Positions 17,255 to 24,373 of a stretch of 64,000 nucleotides of DNA are shown here, piece by piece. The notes under the pieces are model-generated. The model did not search any database. It was not told the origin of the DNA and saw nothing but the letters and a program-made list of their open reading frames with translations. A program made the position numbers and the translations under genes. This stretch comes from Nonlabens xylanidelens (GTDB lineage Bacteria; Bacteroidota; Bacteroidia; Flavobacteriales; Flavobacteriaceae): assembly GCF_002934445.1 (NCBI RefSeq), contig NZ_PTJE01000003.1, forward strand, positions 310,001 through 374,000, read 5' to 3'. The number at the start of each line of letters is the position of its first letter. The first letter of the stretch is position 1.

Positions 17255-17980
17255 TTACAATAAATTAAGTCTGCGCATTAATTCTGGTCTATTGGACCTA
17301 CTTATAGGAATAACATTCTTTGCTATAAGCACACTATTATCTTCTATATCTATTATTTTCTTGAAATTAATAATGTAAGATCTGTGAACTTTTAAGAATA
17401 AGGAGTCCGGTAATTTTTCTACTATTTTCTTTAATGTAGAATGAACCGTATAATTTTTCTTTTCTGTTTTAATGAGTATATAATCCCCTTTGGCTTCTAT
17501 CAAATAAATATCTTCAAAAAGTATCTTAACCAGCCTGCGATCTATATTCACATACAGTTCTTTTTCCACTAGTGCGGTAGATTCTTTTACAACAGGAGCT
17601 GCTGGTGCTGCCGCAACACGAGGTGTAACCTTCTCTTTTTGAGCTTTTTGAACTGATTTTAAAAAACGAGGGAAAGTAATAGGCTTTAGTAAATAATCAA
17701 CAATACAGTCGTAACCAAAAGCCTCTATAGCAAAGTTTTTATCTGACGTAGTAAGTACTATTTTAGGTGGATTTTTGAGTGTCTCAATAAAATCAAATCC
17801 GCTAAAATCCGGCATATGAAGATCTAGAAATATAAGATCAATATCATTTCTATTAAGAAATTTCATTGCACTTATGGCATTAGGAAATTCTTCAATAACA
17901 TCTAGATTATCTACCTGACTGCACAGGTGTGCCACTATAGTTCTCGCAGCCGCTTCGTCATCAATTATTATACAATTCAA
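17255..17980 (-). CDS. LytTR-family DNA-binding response regulator
   Basis: A 241-aa two-domain regulator. Residues 1-120 form a receiver with acidic residues D7-D8, phospho-acceptor D53 in LIFLDLHMPD, a Thr near 77-78 and K99 in LLKP. Residues 140-241 form a LytTR domain (FEDIYLIEAKGDYILIKT, FLKVHRSYIINFKKI, VIPISRSNRPELMRRL). The start is TTG (MNCIIIDDE); no alternative Met precedes the receiver core. LytTR regulators bind direct repeats two helical turns apart, which matches the 21-bp half-site spacing in this region. It is the last gene of the H-NOX/FIST operon, 36 bases after the Hpt gene, and is the obvious output of that phosphorelay. Autoregulation is likely since the operon promoter has the most complete double site. 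Confidence 0.92.
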   Translation of the reverse strand: MNCIIIDDEAAARTIVAHLCSQVDNLDVIEEFPNAISAMKFLNRNDIDLIFLDLHMPDFSGFDFIETLKNPPKIVLTTSDKNFAIEAFGYDCIVDYLLKPITFPRFLKSVQKAQKEKVTPRVAAAPAAPVVKESTALVEKELYVNIDRRLVKILFEDIYLIEAKGDYILIKTEKKNYTVHSTLKKIVEKLPDSLFLKVHRSYIINFKKIIDIEDNSVLIAKNVIPISRSNRPELMRRLNLL

Positions 17981-18016
17981 AAGGTTCTAGGTTTTAGTTA
18001 TAGAGCAATTTACATA

Positions 18017-18334
18017 TTATAAATCATTTATAAAATGATTACATGCAACAAGTATGGATTCAAATTCAGTTTTAAGACTGCTCTTCCCTAATTTCAATTC
18101 TTCTTCGTAAGCAATAGCAGTTTCATACCCATCTACTAGTCCTAAAATTCCTAGCTTGTGTTTTAATTTATGTACGTTTTCTGCCGCTTTCGCGAAAGCG
18201 GAACTATTCATATTACTATGGTAAATTTCTATTTCTACCGGTAGTTCATCCTTTACCACCTCAATAAGTTTATTCTTAAAAGACTCATCTCCTGCAGCAA
18301 GATCGTTGATATAACTCAAATTAGGTTGTTCCAT
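18017..18334 (-). CDS. Hpt histidine phosphotransfer protein
   Basis: A 105-aa all-helical protein. The motif AENVHKLKHKLGILGL around residue 55 matches the Hpt consensus (aHxLKgxaxxlG), with H55 as the phosphorylated residue. As a stand-alone Hpt it would shuttle phosphate between the receiver proteins and kinases of this operon, notably to the LytTR regulator. It follows the second kinase by four bases. A copy of the palindromic repeat (18185-18200) encodes AFAKA at residues 46-50, only five residues before the active His, inside the same helix. No kinase or receiver domain is fused. Confidence rests on the motif and the neighbours. Confidence 0.88.
   Translation of the reverse strand: MEQPNLSYINDLAAGDESFKNKLIEVVKDELPVEIEIYHSNMNSSAFAKAAENVHKLKHKLGILGLVDGYETAIAYEEELKLGKSSLKTEFESILVACNHFINDL
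18185..18200. repeat. Palindromic repeat copy 4
   Basis: Exact copy inside the Hpt gene; encodes AFAKA at residues 46-50, five residues before the active His. Confidence 0.95.
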
Positions 18335-18338
18335 AATA

Positions 18339-19385
18339 TTATGATTTAGGTAATGTAAAGAAAAACGATGTCCCTTTTCCTAGCTCGCTATCCAGCCATA
18401 TTTCACCGTCATAGTAGTTAATAATTTTCTTTACGATGGAGAGTCCTATACCGGTGCTTTTAGAATCATTTTCTAGCTTTTGAAAAATTTGAAAAATTTT
18501 ATCAAAGTATGCCGCATTTATTCCTTTACCGTTATCCTTAATCTCAAACTGGTATTTTGTATCTAATTCTCTAGAAATAATATCTATGCGCCCATTTTCT
18601 TTATCCATATTACTTACTGCATTATCAATAAGATTCTGGAATACCTGTTGTAATTTAATTTGATCTCCTTTTACAATAGGTAAATGGTGTATTTTCACCT
18701 TTATATGTTCTGGTATATGTAGTAATTCTACCGTTTCTTGAACTAATAAGTCTAGGTTTATATCTCGCTCTACTCGAGTATCTTTATCTATAGAAGAGTA
18801 TTCTAGAATACCAGAAATAAGAGCATCCATTTTTTCAACGTTTGCCACTATAAGCCCACAATATCCTCTACCTTCATCTGTAAAATTAGAACTATATTCT
18901 TCTTTAAGCCAGCTTACTAGTGCTTCTATACTTCTTAATGGGGATTTAAGATCATGTGATACTATATGTGCATAATCGTTTAACTCTTGATTTTGAAGTG
19001 CTAGTTCTTCCAGTAATTTCTCTTGATTTTTATTGACTTTAATCAACTGCTCTGCCTGCTCGCTTATATATTCTGCAATGTTTTTACTTCCATTTATAGA
19101 ATAACTCTCCTTATCACCATCACTACTTTCTGGTTGTACTGTATTAATTACGGTCTGCAACCTTAAGAGTAAACTACGCTGTTGTCGTGTTTCCTCCCTT
19201 AGGGATTTATTAGCTTCAAACAACTCGTCAGAACTTATTTTCATAGCTCTTTGAGTCATTTTAAACTGGTCATCTAGATTTTCATAAGAAGCTGCTACAG
19301 ATTTTAAAAAGTCCTGAACATCTTCCCTATCCTTAACATCGTCTGGCAGGTATTTACGTATTTGTCTATTTAACAGTGGATTCAT
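18339..19385 (-). CDS. Soluble histidine kinase without a recognisable sensor domain
   Basis: A 348-aa kinase with no membrane segments. Residues 1-130 are charged and helical, partly coiled coil, with no PAS or GAF motif. The HisKA H-box is DYAHIVSHDLKSPLRS near residue 145; the HATPase_c part has an N-box QNLIDNAVSN, G1 KDNGKGI and G2 STGIGLSIVKKI. It begins where the FIST gene ends, and its catalytic half is clearly paralogous to the PAS kinase at 20521. In Proteobacteria a kinase (NahK) is encoded next to a FIST-fold NO sensor (NosP) and is regulated by it; this adjacency invites the same reading. Output would pass to the Hpt immediately downstream. Confidence 0.9.
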   Translation of the reverse strand: MNPLLNRQIRKYLPDDVKDREDVQDFLKSVAASYENLDDQFKMTQRAMKISSDELFEANKSLREETRQQRSLLLRLQTVINTVQPESSDGDKESYSINGSKNIAEYISEQAEQLIKVNKNQEKLLEELALQNQELNDYAHIVSHDLKSPLRSIEALVSWLKEEYSSNFTDEGRGYCGLIVANVEKMDALISGILEYSSIDKDTRVERDINLDLLVQETVELLHIPEHIKVKIHHLPIVKGDQIKLQQVFQNLIDNAVSNMDKENGRIDIISRELDTKYQFEIKDNGKGINAAYFDKIFQIFQKLENDSKSTGIGLSIVKKIINYYDGEIWLDSELGKGTSFFFTLPKS

Positions 19386-20516
19386 TTATTCACTTATTAA
19401 AGTTATAGTCATGGTCTGGTTGTGTAGTTTACAGCTGCGTTCTCCATAAAAGGGTGCTATTTCTCCATAAGAATACATACCACTTACTACCACATCTTCT
19501 CCTATTATACCACGTACTTCTTCTATTTCTTCTTCTATTCTTTGATCTAGAACTAGTTTACGACCTATACAACTTATTAGAAATGCTAACTGTGGAGATT
19601 CATTTCTTCCTTCCATGGCTCTTATGGCTGCAGTTTCTGACGCTGCGGCTATACTATCCATATTAGTCATCATTAACTGTACAGAAGAATTAATAGGTAC
19701 ATCTCCTGCTAGAATCATGGCATTTTTTTCTTCGTCTATATTGAGAATGGTACGAACAAATGACTGTTCATTCTCTTCACTTTTTACGTTTAATGGATAT
19801 ATAAGTGCAGACGCTGGTAAATCTTTTGCCTTCTCACCTAGGTAGGTTTTGTATAGATCTAGTGCTGGTTTCCCATCTATTTCATAAAGTACATTTCCTT
19901 CTGATTTTGTGACTAATCTCTCTGGGCCAAATGGTGTCCAGCCTCCATAAATAGAAAAAGAAGCCTCAAAACTATCTCCATAAAAACCGATGACAATAAT
20001 CTCTCCTTCTTTAGGTGCCTCGTTATAAGAAGCAAGTGTTTTTTCAAAACGAGCGTCGTCACCACAAAGCCCACCAGTAATTAAAACCTTGGGTAAGGTT
20101 TCTTGCATCCCTTTTGTAAGAGCAGATCCATTTACAGAACTACCTTCTGATATTACAAATATGTGTTTAAGCCCTTCTGGATTAAGTTTACTTACTACTT
20201 CCTTTCCTGCAATCTCGCTATCACCTTTACTTTCTTGTATATTAAAAGTTTGAACCTCAAATGTTGTGCGTTCAAATTCAATAGCTGTTACCGTAATGTG
20301 TTGATCATTCACTTTACTACCTACCAGCTCTCCACAAGAAGAACCGAAAACTAAATGTCCATCAGGAAATAAAGATTTTAATTCATTATAAATGTATTGA
20401 TCCTCTAGCATAAATCTATTTCCTAAAATAAGAACTAGTGGCTTTTTAAGCTTTATTTTCTCACTCAGGTATTCCCAATCTTTCCCTTTAGCCTTCTGTA
20501 ACTGTAGTGTCTTCAT
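19386..20516 (-). CDS. FIST N/C domain signal-sensing protein (NosP-like candidate NO sensor)
   Basis: A 376-aa soluble protein made of FIST N (about 25-220; HLVFGSSCGELVG, HIFVISEGSSVNGSAL, LITGGLCGDDARF) and FIST_C (about 220-375; LAFLISCIGRKLVLDQRIEEEI, then VSGMYSYGEIAPF and CKLHNQTMTITLI). FIST proteins are ligand sensors; the NosP subgroup binds haem and NO and controls a neighbouring kinase. Haem binding cannot be read from the sequence: several His are present but none stands in a motif I can assign. It sits between two soluble kinases with 0-4 base gaps, in the same operon as an H-NOX gene. FIST identity is firm; the NO role is inference. Confidence 0.88.
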   Translation of the reverse strand: MKTLQLQKAKGKDWEYLSEKIKLKKPLVLILGNRFMLEDQYIYNELKSLFPDGHLVFGSSCGELVGSKVNDQHITVTAIEFERTTFEVQTFNIQESKGDSEIAGKEVVSKLNPEGLKHIFVISEGSSVNGSALTKGMQETLPKVLITGGLCGDDARFEKTLASYNEAPKEGEIIVIGFYGDSFEASFSIYGGWTPFGPERLVTKSEGNVLYEIDGKPALDLYKTYLGEKAKDLPASALIYPLNVKSEENEQSFVRTILNIDEEKNAMILAGDVPINSSVQLMMTNMDSIAAASETAAIRAMEGRNESPQLAFLISCIGRKLVLDQRIEEEIEEVRGIIGEDVVVSGMYSYGEIAPFYGERSCKLHNQTMTITLISE

Positions 20517-20520
20517 AATT

Positions 20521-21732
20521 TTATTTTTCTATGGTAAAAAAGAAAGTTGTGCCTTTACCCAAAGTACTTTCTAACCAGATACGTCCATTATATAAATCAA
20601 CAATTTTCTTTACAATTGATAATCCTATACCGGTAGACTCTTCTCTTTTATTGAGAGATTGGAAAATCTGAAAAATCTTTTGATGGTATTCTTTATCGAT
20701 TCCTATTCCATTATCTTTTACAGAAAAGGTATATTCTTTGTCACTCTCTTCAAAGTCTATTTCTATAAGACCTTTACTTTTATCGCTATAATTAACGGCG
20801 TTGCTTATCAAGTTTTGAAACAATTGCTGGATTTTAACTCGATCTACTTTAATCTTGGGAAGTGGTTTTATAACCGTACAATGTATATGCTCAGGAAAGT
20901 GTAGCAAGGTTATTATGTCGTCCATGACAATGTTTAAATCTACATTAGTAAGTGAGCTAGTATCTCCCACAATACTCGAGTATTCTAACACATCTGATAT
21001 AAGTTGCTCCATTTTTTCTAGAGTAGCCTCTATCATGTCAAAGTTAGTTAACGTGTCTGGAGACAGCTTTCCTTCATTATCATCTTTAATCCAACTTATC
21101 AATGCATTTATACTGCGCAATGGTGACTTTAAATCATGAGATACCACATGTGCATATTCTTGCAGCTCATCATTACTCTTTTCTAGTTTTTTAAGAAGAC
21201 TTTGTTTTTGTAATTCTAGACTTCTTAACTCTGTAATATCTCTAACTATTCCTTGTGCGGCAATAGGTCTATTATCGCTATCATAGATCATACTAGCATT
21301 AACATGTACGAGACGTATAGCACCATTTGCTATAGAGATTTTAATATTAAAATCTGTTATAGAGCCATTTTCATAAAGTTGTTGAAAGCTTTCTGCTAGT
21401 CTTTCATGTTCTTCAGGAATGACAAGGTTTAATAAATTTATTTTATCATCAACAGTGTAACCTAATAGTTTTTCTGCAGCTTCATTCATTTTAAGAACAT
21501 TACCAGGAATGTCCATTACTACATAAGCGTCCACTATATTTTCAAAAACCCCTTTAAGTTCTGAAGTTTTTGCTTCTACCAGTTCTTCTAATTTTTTATT
21601 AGAAACTTCTAATTCTTTGGACTTAAAATATAGCTCTCTAGATTTTTCTTCTAGAATGCGCTCTGCTTCTTTACGAGCAGCTTTTTCACGAGCGATGGCT
21701 CGTTCATACATTTTAAGTTTATCCTCTGCCAT
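20521..21732 (-). CDS. Soluble PAS histidine kinase adjacent to H-NOX
   Basis: About 403 aa. I chose the ATG at 21732 (MAEDKLKMYERA); an ATG nine bases upstream is an alternative. Both overlap the H-NOX stop, so translation is probably coupled. Residues 1-65 are a charged coiled coil, about 65-170 a PAS domain (FENIVDAYVVMDIPGNVLKMNEAAEKLLGY without the usual haem or flavin signatures visible), then the H-box YAHVVSHDLKSPLRS near residue 200, N-box QNLISNAVNY and G-boxes KDNGIGID and STGIGLSIVKKI. It has no membrane helix. H-NOX proteins typically inhibit a neighbouring kinase (HnoK) when NO-bound; this kinase is the expected partner. Its catalytic half is paralogous to that of the kinase at 18339. 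Confidence 0.9.
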   Translation of the reverse strand: MAEDKLKMYERAIAREKAARKEAERILEEKSRELYFKSKELEVSNKKLEELVEAKTSELKGVFENIVDAYVVMDIPGNVLKMNEAAEKLLGYTVDDKINLLNLVIPEEHERLAESFQQLYENGSITDFNIKISIANGAIRLVHVNASMIYDSDNRPIAAQGIVRDITELRSLELQKQSLLKKLEKSNDELQEYAHVVSHDLKSPLRSINALISWIKDDNEGKLSPDTLTNFDMIEATLEKMEQLISDVLEYSSIVGDTSSLTNVDLNIVMDDIITLLHFPEHIHCTVIKPLPKIKVDRVKIQQLFQNLISNAVNYSDKSKGLIEIDFEESDKEYTFSVKDNGIGIDKEYHQKIFQIFQSLNKREESTGIGLSIVKKIVDLYNGRIWLESTLGKGTTFFFTIEK

Positions 21733-22267
21733 GAATTTCAATACTGAATTTTACCTCTGTACCATTTTCTTTAATGTTCTCTACTAATATACTCGCTTTA
21801 GCATTAAAATGCTCTAGAGTTTTATTCATAAGTCCTTTACCGAATGATGACATCGCTCTACTCGATTTATAAATCATCACTAGTGTATTTTCAGTTTTTT
21901 CTACCACGGTAAAAGTAGGCAGTTCTGCATCAGGGTATATCTTGCGCACCTCTACGTGTATATGATTTTCTATAGAAGATAGCATTTCTATTGGGTCAGT
22001 AAATTCTTCTAAAAAGGTAGGATAACTCTTTTCTACTACACTAAAAAAATGTTCTCCATAAACAAAAAGCAAGTCGTTTATCGGTACTCCTGTTTCTTTA
22101 TTCAAATTGGTCAACAGACTTAACATCTCTGAAAAACTATAAGTTCCTACAGCAGTGTATACGCCGTTAGAAGGCAAATCGGCATTACTAAGTATGGTAT
22201 CTACCATTTCAAAGCCAAATTTCTCTTCTACTAATTCTAAAAATTCTGTAAAAACTATTCCTTTCAT
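21719..22267 (-). CDS. H-NOX haem NO-binding sensor
   Basis: A 182-aa stand-alone H-NOX domain, the normal family length. It opens MKGIVFTEFLELVEEKFG, characteristic of bacterial H-NOX. The proximal haem ligand is most likely H104 in HIHVEVRKIYPDAELP; P112 is the conserved distortion proline; the haem-propionate motif Y-x-S-x-R is Y133, S135, R137 in MIYKSSR. All key haem-pocket residues I can check are present, so haem and NO binding is well supported by family knowledge. Its start overlaps the receiver gene's stop (TAATG), and the PAS kinase overlaps its end. In Shewanella and Vibrio, H-NOX/kinase pairs act on biofilm through c-di-GMP; here the operon ends in a LytTR regulator instead. Confidence 0.92.
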   Translation of the reverse strand: MKGIVFTEFLELVEEKFGFEMVDTILSNADLPSNGVYTAVGTYSFSEMLSLLTNLNKETGVPINDLLFVYGEHFFSVVEKSYPTFLEEFTDPIEMLSSIENHIHVEVRKIYPDAELPTFTVVEKTENTLVMIYKSSRAMSSFGKGLMNKTLEHFNAKASILVENIKENGTEVKFSIEIHGRG

Positions 22268-22683
22268 TATGCCTTAATTAATTCATTCATACTCCAGTAC
22301 TGTAAAGCTACCTCAATTTTCTTTACGTAATCGTCATATTTGAGTGGTTTTATTATATAACCAGCAACACCTGTTTCATAACATGCAAGTACATCTTTAC
22401 GATTATTAGAAGTAGTTAACATGACTGTAGGTATGTATTTTAATACATCATCCTTTCTAAGTATTCTTAAAAATTCAAGCCCATTTATCTTAGGCATATT
22501 GAGATCTAGAAAAATCACATCTGGAATCACTTTATCATCTCTCAATATAACAAGTGCTTCTTCTCCATTCTTTGCTTCTATAAGTTCATGACTCAACTCA
22601 AGTTTCTTAATTGCTCGTTTTAATTTCATTACTTCTATAGCATCATCTTCAATAAGAAGAATTTTAAGCTTTATATTTTCCAA
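22267..22683 (-). CDS. Single-domain receiver response regulator
   Basis: A CheY-like receiver of about 138 aa with no output domain: LLIEDDAIEVMKLKRA with acidic pair at residues 12-14, phospho-acceptor D60 in DVIFLDLNMPK, a TT near 90 and the Lys of YIIKPLKY. I chose a TTG at 22683 (reading ENIKLKILLIEDD after the first residue). An in-frame ATG at 22758 would add 25 residues, but it lies upstream of the CATATTTG -7 box at 22713-22706 and so would be outside the transcript. This receiver is the first gene of the H-NOX/FIST operon and could be a phosphate sink or relay element feeding the Hpt. No DNA-binding or enzymatic domain is present. Confidence 0.88.
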   Translation of the reverse strand: MENIKLKILLIEDDAIEVMKLKRAIKKLELSHELIEAKNGEEALVILRDDKVIPDVIFLDLNMPKINGLEFLRILRKDDVLKYIPTVMLTTSNNRKDVLACYETGVAGYIIKPLKYDDYVKKIEVALQYWSMNELIKA

Positions 22684-22705
22684 CAGTTCTATTTTAGAGT
22701 ATCGC

Positions 22706-22791
22706 CAAATATGATCATAAATTATACATTTTTTGGATAAAGTTAGATCAATACCCATTTTAGTGTCGACGAATGACCGTTAAGTGTCGAC
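22706..22791 (-). promoter_or_regulatory. Putative double operator and -7 box of the H-NOX/FIST/LytTR operon
   Basis: GTCGAC occurs at 22765-22770 and 22786-22791, exactly 21 bp apart and each preceded by AGT; between them lies GAATGACCGTTAAGT. This is the most complete copy of the element found. On the minus strand CATATTTG at 22713-22706 lies 52 bp downstream of the proximal core and 22 bases before the TTG start at 22683. A LytTR regulator encoded by the same operon could bind here (inference). Confidence 0.55.
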
Positions 22792-22822
22792 GGAGCAAAT
22801 TACCGATAGATTGTTTTTGTCT

Positions 22823-22838
22823 CGCTTTCGCGAAAGCG
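22823..22838. repeat. Palindromic repeat copy 5 (intergenic)
   Basis: Exact copy between the signalling operon promoter and the RND operon terminator. Confidence 0.95.
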
Positions 22839-22864
22839 GAATTATAAAAAAGCTATTTCTACCT

Positions 22865-22904
22865 AAAAAAGAAATGGGTAATGCCATCCACATTACCCAT
22901 TTCT
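22865..22904 (-). terminator. Rho-independent terminator after the RND operon
   Basis: AGAAATGGGTAATG (22870-22883) pairs perfectly with CATTACCCATTTCT (22891-22904) around a 7-base loop; the A-run at 22865-22870 gives the U-tract on the minus strand. It lies 32 bases past the stop of the efflux outer-membrane gene. Confidence 0.9.
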
Positions 22905-22936
22905 AATCACTCCAATCAAATAATCTTACTCATAAT

Positions 22937-24373
22937 TTAACGCCAGCCACCACCTAGTGCTTTATAGAGATCTACAGTTGCTATCATTTGCTCTTTTTTA
23001 GTATGGATCAATTCCTTGCGAGCCTCTAATGCATCACGCTGCGTTAAAAGCACCTCCATATAATCTGCTCTCGCATATTGAAATAGTTGGTTTGCTATCT
23101 CAATGGATTCTGTTAATGACTGTACTTGTTGCTCTTTTAAATTATAACTTTTAACGAGATAATCCAGATTAGAAACTTGATTTGCAACTTCTTTATAAGC
23201 ATTTAAAAGTTGCTGCTCATACTCAAATGCAGCCTGTATCTGTCGGGAATTTGCATTTTTGTACGCTGCTTTAATAGCATTTCTATTTACTAACGGCGCC
23301 ATAATGTCTGCCGCGGCAGAGTATAAAAGTGACTCTGGTGTGTTTAATAAAAACTTAGGATTAAAAGCATTAAAACCTACACCAGCTTTTATACCTATAG
23401 ATGGATAGAAATCTGCCTTAGCAACTTTAATGTTTAAGCGACTTGCGGCTAGTTCTAATTCTGCCTGACGTACATCTGGTCTGTTTTGCAACAATTGTGA
23501 CGGGATACCAGTTTGTACAATTTTAGGAACTAGGTCTATAAAATCTGTCGCATTTCTAACGATAGGTTGCGGTGTGCGACCTAGTAAAAAATTGATTTCA
23601 TTTTCTGTCTCACGTATTTCTTGTTTTACGAGATATACTTCACTTTTGTTCTTTTGCACCTCTGCCTGAAAACGTTTTACTGCTAGTGATGTGGTACGTG
23701 CACCTTCTTTTAAAAGTTTAACCACTTCTAGTGCATTTTCCTGAATTTCGATATTCTGATTCAAATTTTGTAATTCATTATCAAGTGCAACGAGTTCATA
23801 ATAAGAACGTGCCACTTCAGAAACAAGATTAGTTACCAGTAGATTTTTACCTTCTGTAGTGGCTAGATATTCTAGAACAGCAGCTTTTTTTGCATTTCTA
23901 AGTTTTTTCCAAATATCTAGTTCCCATGATGCAGTAGCTCCTAATTTAAAATCACCTAATGGATCTGGAAATGCTTTTCCATCTCTTATGTTTAAATTTT
24001 CTTCTACGGCACCATTGCGAGTGTATCGACCCACTTTTTCTACCTCAGCTCCTGCTCCTAGGTTTACAAATGGTAGGTACTCTCCTTTTCTAGTCTGAAT
24101 CTCATTTTGAGACATCATGATCTTTTGGAGCATGATGTTTACTTCTTTATTATTCACAACAGCCTCATCAATAAGGTTTGTTAAAGCAGGGTCTTCAAAG
24201 AAGGTTTTCCAGTCTGCCTTTGCAGAGTTTACAGAATCTGTGACTTCATTTTGATATGTTGTCGGTAGATTCTTATTAGGATCTTTTTGAGTCACTTTAG
24301 GTAATGCACAAGAGTGCACTAATAGTACAATCAGTACAGCGACTAGGGCTTTTATTATTGAATTAGTCTTCAT
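22937..24373 (-). CDS. TolC/OprM-family outer-membrane efflux lipoprotein
   Basis: A 478-aa outer-membrane factor with a lipoprotein signal (hydrophobic core ending LVHSCALPK, so Cys22 is lipidated), the NodT/OprM subtype. The rest shows the duplicated long-helix arrangement of outer-membrane efflux proteins, with NEIQTRKGEYLPFVNLGAG in the first half and SRLNIKVAKADFYPSIGIKAG in the second, and LLQNRPDVRQAELELAA before it, a near-universal family motif. It forms the exit channel of the tripartite RND pump encoded directly upstream. Its start overlaps the RND gene stop by 11 bases. Substrate is unknown. Confidence 0.92.
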   Translation of the reverse strand: MKTNSIIKALVAVLIVLLVHSCALPKVTQKDPNKNLPTTYQNEVTDSVNSAKADWKTFFEDPALTNLIDEAVVNNKEVNIMLQKIMMSQNEIQTRKGEYLPFVNLGAGAEVEKVGRYTRNGAVEENLNIRDGKAFPDPLGDFKLGATASWELDIWKKLRNAKKAAVLEYLATTEGKNLLVTNLVSEVARSYYELVALDNELQNLNQNIEIQENALEVVKLLKEGARTTSLAVKRFQAEVQKNKSEVYLVKQEIRETENEINFLLGRTPQPIVRNATDFIDLVPKIVQTGIPSQLLQNRPDVRQAELELAASRLNIKVAKADFYPSIGIKAGVGFNAFNPKFLLNTPESLLYSAAADIMAPLVNRNAIKAAYKNANSRQIQAAFEYEQQLLNAYKEVANQVSNLDYLVKSYNLKEQQVQSLTESIEIANQLFQYARADYMEVLLTQRDALEARKELIHTKKEQMIATVDLYKALGGGWR

